NCBI GenBank assembly: GCA_039105265.1 | Contig: JAPFFF010000021.1 | Span: 1,364,001 to 1,428,000, forward strand | Source: Tritrichomonas musculus | Lineage: Eukaryota; Parabasalia; Tritrichomonadida; Tritrichomonadidae | Reading direction: 5' to 3' | DNA: 64,000 nucleotides | Shown here: piece by piece, positions 29,858 to 39,901 of the stretch | How positions within the stretch are numbered: position 1 is the stretch's first letter | How the letters are laid out: every line of letters starts with the position of its first letter | Position numbers and translations under genes: made by a program | The notes under the pieces: model-generated | What the model was told of the DNA's origin: nothing | What the model saw: only the letters and a program-made list of their open reading frames with translations | Databases searched by the model: none

Positions 29858-30904
29858 CTACACGCATCCTTTCTTTGCTGGTCCTGGAACTGTTTTCTGC
29901 CTTTCTTCAAGAATAGCATGTTGTGCAAGCTGAAATAGTCTGTCGCCATGTTTCTGTCTTATGTTATCAACCCAATCTTTGATGTATTGTGGAGCACCTT
30001 CAGGTACAACTATTCCAACAGGAATATCGACCTTATCTTGATCTTGATTCTGGTATTGTAGTTGTAATTGAGGTTGTGGCTGTTGTTGAATAGGTTTTAC
30101 GTTCATGTTTGATGAATTTTGAAAAGAGTCAGCCACGGCTGCTGCTGCTGCAACTTCTGGTGGTAAATCGAGATAATATTGACTACATATCATTAAGCAA
30201 GTGTCAATTAGCCAAGTGTTGTAAATGGCATTCATTGAATCTGGCGGTATTAAATTATTCAGCATAATTATAATTTCATTGAAATATCTGAAAGGAAGAT
30301 CGAAATCTATATCAAATCCAGTTGCATCTAAAAGATCAATCTCGCATTTTGAAATAAGTTTATAATCGTTCTCGCATAATTGAGAAACCATGTAAGTAGC
30401 TGTGTAGTTTTGATTATAACCAATAACAGACACTCTTGAAGCAATAATTAATCTAATTTTTTGAGAAGGTGCATTCATGCATATTTTTGATAACTCGTTA
30501 TAAATTATTTCCATTGGACGAAACGTTTCATCTTTCATTTTGCATGCTGTAAAAAGGGCAGCCGTCATTAATGTAATTAAATCATATTGGTTAACTGTGG
30601 ATTCATTTTCATTATCAGATTGATCAAGATTACGAAAATATTTTTGAAGAATAACAAAAGCAGTTGCAACAATTGGATTGATTTCTATTTTAAGTCCTGC
30701 ACGAGCTTTTACTAAAAGCATCCAGACAATACGTCTTTGGGCATCTGTCCATTTTCCATTTGTGATTTTTCCAAAGTTATTTTGGATGTTGTCATTACTA
30801 TTGTTATCATTAGTATTGCTGTTTGTTAATGATATAGCAAGATGTTGCGAGTGGCTATAATTAAAATTAAACATTGGAAAACAAATATCTAGATTTTTGA
30901 ACAT
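29858..30904 (-). CDS. Cyclin (transcriptional C/T/K/L-like type)
   Basis: This 348-aa protein has one clear cyclin box (~60-200): VATAFVILQKYF, a linker with Asn/Glu, then YDLITLMTAALFTACKMKDETFRPMEIIYNEL, with the conserved Lys in ACK and Glu in a later helix. ISKCEIDLLDATGFDIDFDLPFRYF then marks the end of the first box as in cyclins C, T, K and L. The second box (~205-265) is weak. A Gln-rich linker (~275-295) and a short basic tail follow. Such cyclins partner with CDK7/8/9/12-type kinases in transcription. I rate the cyclin call as firm and the subtype as tentative. The N-terminal 45 residues are Asn/Ser-rich, so a later start is possible but unnecessary. Confidence 0.82.
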   Translation of the reverse strand: MFKNLDICFPMFNFNYSHSQHLAISLTNSNTNDNNSNDNIQNNFGKITNGKWTDAQRRIVWMLLVKARAGLKIEINPIVATAFVILQKYFRNLDQSDNENESTVNQYDLITLMTAALFTACKMKDETFRPMEIIYNELSKICMNAPSQKIRLIIASRVSVIGYNQNYTATYMVSQLCENDYKLISKCEIDLLDATGFDIDFDLPFRYFNEIIIMLNNLIPPDSMNAIYNTWLIDTCLMICSQYYLDLPPEVAAAAAVADSFQNSSNMNVKPIQQQPQPQLQLQYQNQDQDKVDIPVGIVVPEGAPQYIKDWVDNIRQKHGDRLFQLAQHAILEERQKTVPGPAKKGCV

Positions 30905-32065
30905 TTACACACCAAAAATTTTAAGATAAAATTAAATATCCGAACATTTATTTTTTCAATTATTTCTATAGTATGAATGTTTAAAAAACATTGAAAAAAA
31001 AATATTAAAAATTTTCTTTTCAATTATTGATCTAATTGGTCAATTTTAGGTTTAAAAATATTCGGTTGATAAATTATTATTGAATACTATTAAAAGTTAT
31101 TATCGTTTATCCCAATAAACTATTGAATCTTTGATTTTATTCTTGATATAATAAAACAAAATTTATTTTTTTTTTTCATTAAAATTTATTTATTTATTAA
31201 TTATTCTATTCTATTTAATTATTTTATACATTTTTCATTTTTATAATATAATTGTACTTTAGTAAAAATTATGATTATTAAAGATATCACAAAACTATAT
31301 TTTCTAAAAATAAAATAAAAATTGAATTATTCCTTTATAAAAATTTCTCTGACCATTTATTGGTAACAAAATTTTTATACATATAATTTTGAAATCAACA
31401 TATTTTTATAAATAAATTGTATTTATGCATATATATTATATTTAAACAATTACAATAATACAATTAAAATAAATAATGTTTTATTCTTAGTTTTTAATTG
31501 AAACTCACTTCAAAAATCTTGGAAAAATATATATTTAATATTGATAAAATAAAAAAAAAATTTTAAAAACTTTCCATAATTCATAAAATTTCATTTGATA
31601 AAATCTAGTATAATTAATCTCTTGATTTCTAAAGAAAAGAACTATATCAAAAAATGTAAAAACTCATTTTATATCTTTCAAAAATTGAATGAAATCAATT
31701 TAATGAAAATATCAAAATTTTTTTATATGAAATATATGGATAAGGATTCAATAAAACATGCAATTGCATTACCAAAGCATATTGTTTACATCTAAAAGTC
31801 TTTTGTTAAATATACTAAATATGAAAATTAATGTAAAGCATATAAATATGAATGATAGAATCAATGTTTAATAATTCGTAAAAAATATGTTCTGCGTAAA
31901 TCGCATTCGATTATGAACCAAAAAATAGTGAGTTGATCATAATATAAAAAGTTTATTCTATTTTAATAAAACTAAACTTAATCAGTTAAAAACAAATTGG
32001 GAAGCTTAATTTTTTCAAAAGTACTAAAGCTTCCCTATGAAGCTGTTAAAACAATATAAATCCAT
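30905..32065. other. 1.16-kb AT-rich intergenic region
   Basis: No gene is supported. A 66-codon plus-strand frame at 31595-31795 is Lys/Ile/Asn-rich in the way random AT-rich sequence is. Numerous T and A tracts occur. The left end holds the promoter of the cyclin gene. Confidence 0.5.
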
Positions 32066-34222
32066 TTATTTGATTAAATTGAGAATAAAAAGAATAATAA
32101 CCACGATTCCAAAAATGATTATAAATTTCCCATTTTTCTGCGATAGAGAGAAGTATTTGTCAAAATTAAGTAGCCAATTTAAATCTGGTACTTCTTCCAT
32201 GTTATCAGCGCCTGAGTAAGTATTTAATAAATTCGTATTAATATTATCTATATTATATGGTAACTGAAGTTTTTTAACAAGCTTAAGTTCTCGACTTTGT
32301 TCTCTGGCCAATAAATCAAGACAAGATTTATTTGCATCTTCTTTTGATATGCATATGAGTTTCGAAATTCCAGGTTCAACGAAATCTGAGTCATAATCAA
32401 TATTTGATTCAAAATGGTCATAATAAATTGCATTTAAATCAGAATCTGTAAAGTCATTTTGAAGAGCAACTTCTTCATCATTATTTTCACTAATATTATT
32501 GTCAAGATTTTGGTTATTAGAGTATTCTGTTATTCCTCTATTTCTTGAACTTTTTCTAGTTAAACTTGGCCTAAGAAGTAGGCCACCTATTAGTCCAGAT
32601 GATTTGGCTCTTTTGTGAATAGAAACCAATTTTCCGAAATCGGTTGAGTTTACACTCTTTAAAGAAGTAGATCCAGGTATATTATGAAGTATATGTGATG
32701 ACTGTGTAAATATTGTTTTAAATTCATTAATCATATAAATAAGAATTTGAGGATGGCGAGATTTAATTCGCCATTTCTCTACTCGGGTAGACAAAGATTC
32801 TTTATTTTGCTCTCCAGCTTGAGGATCATTTTGTCCATTTAATTCAAATGTTATTGTAATAAAATCTCCATCAAAAGATACATTAATTATATCAGAAATT
32901 TTTGATTGATAAAGGAAATTTAAAGAAGTTGCATCCTTTGCAATTGAAATATTGTTCGGTGATATATAAATAATTCGACGGGAAGAAACTCGCCATTTTT
33001 TAGTTAACAAAAGAAATTTAACTTCTTCTAAATAACAAAATGATTGTCCTTTTTCAACGCATAATTGGATATAAGCGCGCATTGCTTGCATTCGTTCGTA
33101 TTTGTTATATTTTCTTTTCATTTCAGTTAAAATATCTGTTAAATTCGATGTAGATTGATTTTGATTGGCAGCGCTTTGAACTGAGTCTGGAATAAATGGA
33201 ATTAAGTTTTGAATTTGAGTATGTTTAAGGCTGGTGTGGCCTGCTAAGCATTGTAAACAGGCAAGTGCAGCCCACATATTTATATCAAAGATACAAATTT
33301 TATTGAAAACAGCTAACTGGCAATTGTAGAAAAATTCTTCAGTTGTAAAATCAAAAAAAATTTCTTCAGAAGGATTGGTATCTTGATTTGACGTTTCTTG
33401 ACTTTGATCTTGAGCTTCCTCGGCAGGTTGTGTTTCTTCTTTGGCATTGTTTAAATCAAAAATATTTATGCTTTTGCTTTTTTCTTTCAGAGAAATATGA
33501 TCTTCGTTTTGTTGTTGGGTTTTATCAAACTTTACCGATTTCTTTTTATTTTTATTGGATTCATCTTTTTCTTCAAAGTTTTTCTTCATCTTTTCTATTT
33601 GTTTTTCTCTCCTTTTCCATCTTTCTTCGGCTATAATCAAGTCTGTTGAAGCGATTCGTCGTATCAGAGTCAATTTTTCCCCAGACCATCCTTGAAAGAG
33701 AAGAGGAAGTGTTGACGATACGATTCTTGGATTGTTTAAAATATTATTGTTGCTATTATCAATTGAAAATTCGTCAATATCTGAGCGACTAGGAGTAAAA
33801 AAGAAAGTAAAACTTTCGAGAATAAAATCATCATTATTTTTTACGATTGAATATGAGTTATCAGTTTTTTGAACATATGAAATAATATCTCTTACATTTT
33901 CAAAAACTGGTTTCGTTAAATCAATCGAAATATGTATTGTAGATTGATTCGGTAATAAAATTTCAGCTTCTGAGGGCGGAATTACCAACTCAATATTAAT
34001 CCGATTTTCGCTAAAGAGCTTGTTAAACGGTTTATCCTCCTTCAAAAATGACATGAAATTATCATACTTCTTCGAAATTAGCAAGTATTTTCCATCTTTA
34101 AAATGTGGAAGTTCATTTGCTATACGTGTACGTAAATCAGAACAAAAGTTGGTCCCAGCTAATTTAAGTTTGTGTTCTTTAAATGATTTATCGGATGGAT
34201 ACCGTAAAATTACATTTTTCAT
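32066..34222 (-). CDS. FERM-domain protein with a C-terminal membrane anchor
   Basis: This is a 718-aa protein. Residues 1-80 and ~100-165 look like two ubiquitin-like lobes (F0/F1, as in talin). A charged, low-complexity loop (~200-280) interrupts the domain. Residues ~290-400 match the helical F2 lobe: TEEFFYNCQLAVFNKI, then AALACLQCLAGHTSLKH and IQNLIPFIPDSV. Residues ~405-510 match the PH-like F3 lobe, with CYLEEVKFLLLTKKWR and a C-terminal helix HPQILIYMINEFKTIF. After an acidic linker, the last ~20 residues (FIIIFGIVVIILFILNLI) are a hydrophobic tail anchor ending in Lys. FERM proteins usually bind membrane proteins from the cytosol, so a built-in tail anchor is unusual. A talin-like adhesion or cortex linker role is inferred. 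Confidence 0.72.
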   Translation of the reverse strand: MKNVILRYPSDKSFKEHKLKLAGTNFCSDLRTRIANELPHFKDGKYLLISKKYDNFMSFLKEDKPFNKLFSENRINIELVIPPSEAEILLPNQSTIHISIDLTKPVFENVRDIISYVQKTDNSYSIVKNNDDFILESFTFFFTPSRSDIDEFSIDNSNNNILNNPRIVSSTLPLLFQGWSGEKLTLIRRIASTDLIIAEERWKRREKQIEKMKKNFEEKDESNKNKKKSVKFDKTQQQNEDHISLKEKSKSINIFDLNNAKEETQPAEEAQDQSQETSNQDTNPSEEIFFDFTTEEFFYNCQLAVFNKICIFDINMWAALACLQCLAGHTSLKHTQIQNLIPFIPDSVQSAANQNQSTSNLTDILTEMKRKYNKYERMQAMRAYIQLCVEKGQSFCYLEEVKFLLLTKKWRVSSRRIIYISPNNISIAKDATSLNFLYQSKISDIINVSFDGDFITITFELNGQNDPQAGEQNKESLSTRVEKWRIKSRHPQILIYMINEFKTIFTQSSHILHNIPGSTSLKSVNSTDFGKLVSIHKRAKSSGLIGGLLLRPSLTRKSSRNRGITEYSNNQNLDNNISENNDEEVALQNDFTDSDLNAIYYDHFESNIDYDSDFVEPGISKLICISKEDANKSCLDLLAREQSRELKLVKKLQLPYNIDNINTNLLNTYSGADNMEEVPDLNWLLNFDKYFSLSQKNGKFIIIFGIVVIILFILNLIK

Positions 34223-34861
34223 TTAAAAATAATATGATAATAAATTCAATCATATTAATTTTTTTAAAAGGTATTGCCCTCAGAATTTAAAAATTCTATA
34301 AAATAGTTTTATCTTCTTAAAAAAAGATTAAAATTATATATTTTCTAAATATATTGTTATTTTAATATCATAATAAATCCTTTTATGAAGCATTATAGTA
34401 CAAATCATGAATACTACATTTCCAAAAATTCAAGTTTTTTCAGATTATAACCTCTATTTCATAAATCCTATAAGTGTATATTTTTTGGAAAACGCAATAT
34501 TAGTTAAAGTAAAGTCTTTTTAAAGGATATTGACATAATATCAATTATTCAATTTTTTAAAATTAATGAAGAAATAATGATGCATTTCATTTAACAATTA
34601 TGATATTTACCTGATGAATACGTTTTTTTGTAATTATGCTTTGAGTATTCAATTAGATGCCTCTGATATTACAAAACTTTAAAAACGAATGGTAATTGTG
34701 CGAAACTCTGTCAAAAGATAATTTTTCCGAACCTAAATAGCCAAGTTGATTTAGAACAATTACTTTTATAAAAAATAAAAACCCAAATAAAAATATTAAA
34801 TTTTACATTCATCAGAAAATAAATGTATAAACCAACGAAAAAGTGGACATAAAAAAAAATA
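34223..34861. other. Intergenic, no gene seen
   Basis: 639 bp between two minus-strand genes. A TTTCCAAAAA ... TTTTTGGAAAA pair (34418-34492) could form a loose stem. I see no conserved element or RNA gene. Confidence 0.4.
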
Positions 34862-37030
34862 TTATATATGATAAATAGATTTTCTGTTATTATGTGTTGC
34901 TCTTTTTGCTGGCGGTTTATCTTCTTCCATCCAGTGTGGCATCAAAGTTCGCCGGATGCTATTGTCTTGGCCAGTTCTTCCGCTACCACTATTTACATTG
35001 GATTTCCTCTTTGGCATTCCGGAAGTTCCGCGAGGCGATGTTGGTAATTCATGTCTTCGTGAACTGTTTATTCTGTTTCTATCTGCAACGTTTCCACCTC
35101 CGCCAGCGAAGTTTGATGTCATACGTCTTCCACCAGCGAGTGCCGACTGAGGAGGCTTAGAAGCATACCTTCTAGCTGAATCTTGTCTATCTCTATCTCT
35201 ATCAGTTTGGCCTGCAAGGCGCGATAATCTGCGATTCGCATTTCCTGAATTTAACTGCTTTTCTCTATCTCTTTCTTTTTCTGTCTGATCTCTGTCTCTA
35301 ATACGATCTCTATTGTAGCCAGCAAGAGCTGACTGTGGAGGTTTATTGATTGGATTATTGGTTCGTCTTGTAAATGTACTGGTATTATTTGAATTAAGTT
35401 GTGTCCTTTGTGTTGTTGTAGTGTTGTGAACATTTGAGGTACGTCTTCCTGAAGGTTTGGGATTGTTTGTTGGAGTTGGAGTAATTCTTCTGGAAATTTC
35501 GTTCTGACCTGTATTTCTTCCTGAGTTCTTTGTATTTGTTAATCCCGTTCCTGTAGTAGCTTTTTTCATATTGCTTATTGGAGGAACATCATTACTATTA
35601 TTTGTATTGGTTGTAGTTGGTTTGGAATTGACATTTGCGATGTCACTTGATTTGGTTTCTTTTGTTTCCTTAGGATCTTTTGTTTCCTTAGCATCTTTTG
35701 TTTCTTTATTCGGTTTTGTTTCTTTACTTTGTTTAGTTTCTTTAGTCTGCTTCGTTTCGTTTAATGGATTCTCTTCTTCTTTTGCTTTTTCTGTTTGTTC
35801 AACATTAAGCTGATTACGAGTATTAGCTGGTTTTGGTGATGTATCATCCTTTTTGTTATTAATGATATTACTTGTAGCAGTAATATTGTTTTTATTAGTA
35901 ATAGCGTTAGTATCGTCTTTAGCCATGTTGTTTGCGTTATTTGGAGCAACAGGTGCAGCTTTCTTACTAACAAATTGAGACTGAGACCTAAGATTAGTTT
36001 TAACTTCAAGCGTCTGTTTAGTTGTATTTTGTAGCTTATTTTCTGTAGTATTGATGTTGTTTGGTGTATTATTTACATTTGGTCGAGATTGAGAATTATT
36101 GACTATATTTGAAGGTATTGGAATAGGATTGGAATTTGTGTGAATAGGTGCCTCGTGGCACCAATCATACTTATAATCATAAACAAATCCTTCGCGCATA
36201 AATAGATCACGGAACATTTGTCTGTATTCAGCGTAGTGCGGTCGATCTGTGAATTTTAAATTTCGAACATCATGGAAATATTTAACAAATTCGTTTGGGA
36301 ATCCTCTACAAAGATCTTCAAAACTTGTTTTGGCTTTTACATCTCGAATTCTATCATATTTTTGTTTCTGATCTCTTCCGTTTAAACCCATCCATGGTAA
36401 AGAGCCTTTAAGAAGATAGAGCCAAACAAATCCCAATGATTCCATATCGTCCCTTCTTGATTGTTCAACCCCTTTTAACGCGCCAACAGATGCATACCGA
36501 GCTGTTCCAGTTAATGATTTACCTTCGACGTAAGGAATATGAACGTGAGTATGTTGATCACGATACTTTTTTGCAAGTCCATAATCGATAATGAAAACTT
36601 GAGTTGAATTTGATCCGAGTCCCATAACAAAATTGTCTGGTTTAATATCGCGGTGAATAAAACTTTTGTTATGAATAAATTCGACGCAAGAAATCATTTG
36701 ATCGACAAGCATAAGAACGGTTTTCAAAGATAATTTGTGATGGCAATAAACAAATAGATCTTCAAGACTTTTGCCGAGTAAATCAACGACCATGATGTTA
36801 TGTGCGTCTTCAGTACCGTACCAATGTAAACGAGGAATGCCAGTACCACCGGAAAAAATCGCATAAAGCTTTGATTCGTATGATAATTGTGGCACACGTG
36901 TACGAACGCTTTCTAACTTGACAGCAACACGGCGATGCGATCGTGTATTCTCAGCACTGTAAATTTCACCAAAGCTGCCTGCGCCGATTTTGCGGCGTAG
37001 CTTGTAATGACTGCCAACAATTCGATCCAT
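34862..37030 (-). CDS. Casein kinase 1 (CK1) family protein kinase
   Basis: A 722-aa protein if it starts at [16 protein letters not shown] (ATG at 37030). The frame stays open 12 codons further, but CK1 proteins start at this motif. The kinase domain spans ~9-290: GAGSFGEIY loop, VAVKLE with Lys38, HRDIKPDNF with Asp128, and the CK1 hallmark [30 protein letters not shown] in place of APE. The DFG motif reads DYG (Asp149). The tail of about 430 residues is low complexity. It has an Asn/Thr-rich part, a run of ETK repeats, two copies of PPQSALAG, Arg/Asp-rich segments and a basic C-terminus ending in RKSIYHI. CK1 enzymes phosphorylate acidic or primed Ser/Thr sites. Trichomonads have many CK1 genes with such tails. 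Confidence 0.93.
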   Translation of the reverse strand: MDRIVGSHYKLRRKIGAGSFGEIYSAENTRSHRRVAVKLESVRTRVPQLSYESKLYAIFSGGTGIPRLHWYGTEDAHNIMVVDLLGKSLEDLFVYCHHKLSLKTVLMLVDQMISCVEFIHNKSFIHRDIKPDNFVMGLGSNSTQVFIIDYGLAKKYRDQHTHVHIPYVEGKSLTGTARYASVGALKGVEQSRRDDMESLGFVWLYLLKGSLPWMGLNGRDQKQKYDRIRDVKAKTSFEDLCRGFPNEFVKYFHDVRNLKFTDRPHYAEYRQMFRDLFMREGFVYDYKYDWCHEAPIHTNSNPIPIPSNIVNNSQSRPNVNNTPNNINTTENKLQNTTKQTLEVKTNLRSQSQFVSKKAAPVAPNNANNMAKDDTNAITNKNNITATSNIINNKKDDTSPKPANTRNQLNVEQTEKAKEEENPLNETKQTKETKQSKETKPNKETKDAKETKDPKETKETKSSDIANVNSKPTTTNTNNSNDVPPISNMKKATTGTGLTNTKNSGRNTGQNEISRRITPTPTNNPKPSGRRTSNVHNTTTTQRTQLNSNNTSTFTRRTNNPINKPPQSALAGYNRDRIRDRDQTEKERDREKQLNSGNANRRLSRLAGQTDRDRDRQDSARRYASKPPQSALAGGRRMTSNFAGGGGNVADRNRINSSRRHELPTSPRGTSGMPKRKSNVNSGSGRTGQDNSIRRTLMPHWMEEDKPPAKRATHNNRKSIYHI
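35655..35770 (-). repeat. ETK-repeat tract in the CK1 tail
   Basis: The plus strand repeats TTTGTTTC/TTTAGTTTC-like 15-18-bp units, which encode KETK repeats on the minus strand ([18 protein letters not shown] and so on). Units vary at the residues between ETK cores, which points to an old tandem expansion. Confidence 0.8.
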
Positions 37031-37817
37031 TTGTTTATAAACAAATTTCACCATAAATAAAAACACCTTTTAAGGCCAAATTTTCAACCAAATACTAGAA
37101 TATTTTTAATTTAATTTTGAATTATAACGTATCAAACAAAAATATTAGATTATCAGGATCAATATTGAATATCTCATATTATAAATATAATTTTATTACT
37201 AATTAAATTTGTTTGATTTATAAAGCATGCTTAATTCTTGAATAATTAAAATAAGTTCAAGAAATTTTCAACCATGATAAAATAAATTTCTTGTCTGAAA
37301 ACTGCATATTTTTCAATGTAATTTGAGTTTTCACAAAATATGAAATTATATAAAACTCTTTCATTCTAAAAATTACTTGTTAAATCCTTTTTCAATGCAT
37401 ATAAATGAATTATTATAATTATTTAATTTTAAATATCAATTAAATAAGTTTCTTTATATATAATTACTGAATATAATCGCATTTATATATAGAGAATAAA
37501 ATCAACAAAATTGAATTATTTATATAAAATAATATGACATCATCAATAACAGACTAAATCATCTTAGTTGATTGATTTTGTTAGGATTAAATAATGCATT
37601 TTCATATTCGGTATTGTTTGAAATGGAATAAAATCGATGTAATTCAAAAAGCAAGAAAAAAAAGATCATAAATAAAAAAATGAACGTTTTTTTCATATTA
37701 TCGTTGTTCTTAAATTTGAGTGGGTGTTATCAATCATCTTTTCAAATTTGAATATGTAGCAAATAAAATAAAATTTAAAAACGACTCATATTTAAAGAGT
37801 TTTAATTAAAATGAAAC
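37031..37817. other. Intergenic, no gene seen
   Basis: 787 bp of AT-rich sequence between two minus-strand genes. No initiator-like motif is certain and no RNA gene or repeat is evident. Confidence 0.4.
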
Positions 37818-39581
37818 TTACAATTTAGATTCAATATCTTTGACAGTATTCTCTGCTGCCCTTCTGAATTTCTTTTGTTCAATCCTGAGGCCTTTTCTGA
37901 GTTTATCCTTTTCAACTTCTGGGAAGAGGAATGCAGCAACAAGATCGCGTGCAACGATTGCGTCATCGCCATGGCGATTAGCGGCAGTAGAAGTGAAGTT
38001 TGTGATTTTCTCTGCATCTTTCTTTGCAATTTCTGTTGCAAGTAATGTTGCTGAGCTTTCAATTGAAGAATTAATAATTGATTCAAGATAGGATTCTGCT
38101 GTTTCATAATTGGTTCCCATAATTCTTCGGAATGCTTCGTCTTCAATTGCTTGGCGTTTGAGTTCTTCTTCTCTTCTTCCACTTTCTTCTGCTTCTCTCC
38201 TTCTTCTTTCGCGTTCAGCTAATTTCATCATAGCATCAATTCTTCTTTCTTCGAGTCTTCTTTGTAATTGATGATTGAGGAAGGCAAGCATTTCACCTGC
38301 AACACGTCCTTCGACTGTTGCGGCGTCTTGCATATGTTTTCTTGCCTTTTCTGCAGCTTCTTTTTCTTCTTCTGTTTCAGCTTTCTCTTCAACTTCTCTG
38401 AGAGCTTCAACTGTACGAAGTTCGCGAATAAGTTGACGTTGATTTTCGAGAGATTTGAACATCTCGCTTTGAAGAGCTCTACCGCGCAAAAGACGTTGAA
38501 GAAGGATAACAGCCATTTCCTTCTCATCATCATCGACACCTGGTCGAACTTCGGGTGTAGCAGGACGAGGAGGTGGTTTTTCAATACGTTGAGCAATCTT
38601 GAGAGTTTGAACTTTCTTTTCAACTCCTCCTCTCTTTTCAAGAACACTGTCTTCAACACTTTTGAGGAATTGTTGATGTTGACGTTCACTTCTGCGCCAA
38701 TTCTTAACATTCTTGAGTGGAGTAACTTCTGTTTTATGATACATTGCCTCAATGTCACTAAGGGCTTGAAGAGAGTTATCAGTTATAATATCTCTTTTAC
38801 CATATACAGCATGATCCATATAACATTGGGCATCGGCTCTTCCTTGTCTTCGAAGTGGTGCATATGCACTGCTTCCTTTATTTGAATATTCGTTAACTAT
38901 ATCTCTTTTTGTATGTTTTTTGGCTGTCATTTGGCGTCTTTGTTCAGTTAAAGTTCGTAATACCTTTAATCTTTTCTTTTCAATTCGTTCAACAGCTTCT
39001 TGTCTGCGTTTTTCACGTTCATTGAGAACGTTCTCAACTCGTTTTTGACGAATTGTTGCAGCTTCATCTTCTCTTGCTTGGAACTTTTGAACCATTAAAT
39101 TTAATCTTTGTTGTTGAATTTCTACTATATAACGATCTCTTTTTGCCCACTGTTCAACTTCAAGTTCAACCAGCTTTTTTTGTCTTTCTTCTAAGGATAA
39201 AGATTCTAATTCTTCTTCTTCAAACCATGCTTTTGGTTTTGTTTTCTCTGTGGTATCTGGAAGCCAAGGATCGGTTTGTGCTTCAGATTCGCGAAACATG
39301 GTTTGCACAGCCATATCATACTTTTCATGAGACTCTACAACTTGTCGTGGTGTAACAACAGGTGCGGGAGGTTTACGAGCAAGAATTATTTCTGGTGATG
39401 TAGCTTCAACTTGAACAACTTTTGGTGTTGCAAAAAATAATGGACGATCTGATCCACCTGGATCGGTATTTTGGAGAGTTACACGGTAACCACTCGGCCT
39501 AATGTTGTGCTGGGTACTATCCCTGTAGTATGGATCAAAATAGGCATCGTACGCACGAGATTGTGTTACACGATAATCCAT
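37818..39581 (-). CDS. CFAP91: CFAP91 (MAATS1/FAP91), axonemal radial-spoke adaptor
   Basis: This 587-aa protein matches CFAP91 along its whole length. It has the signature AVQTMFRESEAQTDPWLPD (~90-108), then a helix rich in ERQKKLVELEVEQWAKRDR, followed by RRDIVNEYSN-like KRDIVNEYSNKGSSAYAPLRRQG. EKEMAVILLQRLLRGRALQ (~355-375) is close to the human EEMEMAVIYLQKLLRGR. REAEESGRR (~465) and AFLFPEVEKDKLRKG (~545-560) follow. CFAP91 belongs to the calmodulin- and spoke-associated complex and anchors radial spokes RS2/RS3 to the doublet microtubules. Its presence shows a motile 9+2 flagellum. Length is somewhat shorter than in animals (about 750 aa). The ATG chosen gives the conserved RPSGYRVTLQ N-terminal block. 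Confidence 0.93.
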   Translation of the reverse strand: MDYRVTQSRAYDAYFDPYYRDSTQHNIRPSGYRVTLQNTDPGGSDRPLFFATPKVVQVEATSPEIILARKPPAPVVTPRQVVESHEKYDMAVQTMFRESEAQTDPWLPDTTEKTKPKAWFEEEELESLSLEERQKKLVELEVEQWAKRDRYIVEIQQQRLNLMVQKFQAREDEAATIRQKRVENVLNEREKRRQEAVERIEKKRLKVLRTLTEQRRQMTAKKHTKRDIVNEYSNKGSSAYAPLRRQGRADAQCYMDHAVYGKRDIITDNSLQALSDIEAMYHKTEVTPLKNVKNWRRSERQHQQFLKSVEDSVLEKRGGVEKKVQTLKIAQRIEKPPPRPATPEVRPGVDDDEKEMAVILLQRLLRGRALQSEMFKSLENQRQLIRELRTVEALREVEEKAETEEEKEAAEKARKHMQDAATVEGRVAGEMLAFLNHQLQRRLEERRIDAMMKLAERERRRREAEESGRREEELKRQAIEDEAFRRIMGTNYETAESYLESIINSSIESSATLLATEIAKKDAEKITNFTSTAANRHGDDAIVARDLVAAFLFPEVEKDKLRKGLRIEQKKFRRAAENTVKDIESKL

Positions 39582-39901
39582 TTGTAATTAAAAAAAAACG
39601 TTTTTCTGTTAATTCTTGTTAGTCTGGCATTGAAAAATATTCAAAGGTATAAACAATTCAATTACAAATTTTAACCGATTTGGGAATCGTTATATACATT
39701 TATGAAGAAATAACTACAGTTGAAATATCAAATATGTGAAAATTGTTATAAAGAAAACAAGGTATTCAAATTATTCAAATATTTTCGATTTTCAAATATC
39801 ATTTATCATGATCTAACAAAATTAATTATGTTAGCTTGATTTTTATTCTTTTGCTGCTGTAATATCTATTGATATAACAACAAAGCAAGGCTTATTATTA
39901 G
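39582..39901. other. Divergent intergenic region
   Basis: 320 bp between the minus-strand CFAP91 gene and the plus-strand TMEM181-like gene. It must hold both promoters, but no motif stands out. No RNA gene is seen. Confidence 0.4.

Noticed and set aside
31595-31795. 66-codon frame in the AT-rich spacer
   Set aside because: Lys/Ile/Asn composition as in random AT-rich DNA, no homology and no supporting context.
37031-37066. 12-codon N-terminal extension of the CK1 kinase
   Set aside because: The conserved CK1 start MDRIVG... follows; the extension is hydrophobic leader-like sequence and not part of the family.
38268-38885. 205-codon open frame antisense to CFAP91
   Set aside because: The CFAP91 frame is certain by homology; the antisense frame is a Phe/Ser/Cys-rich by-product of its Glu/Arg-rich codons.
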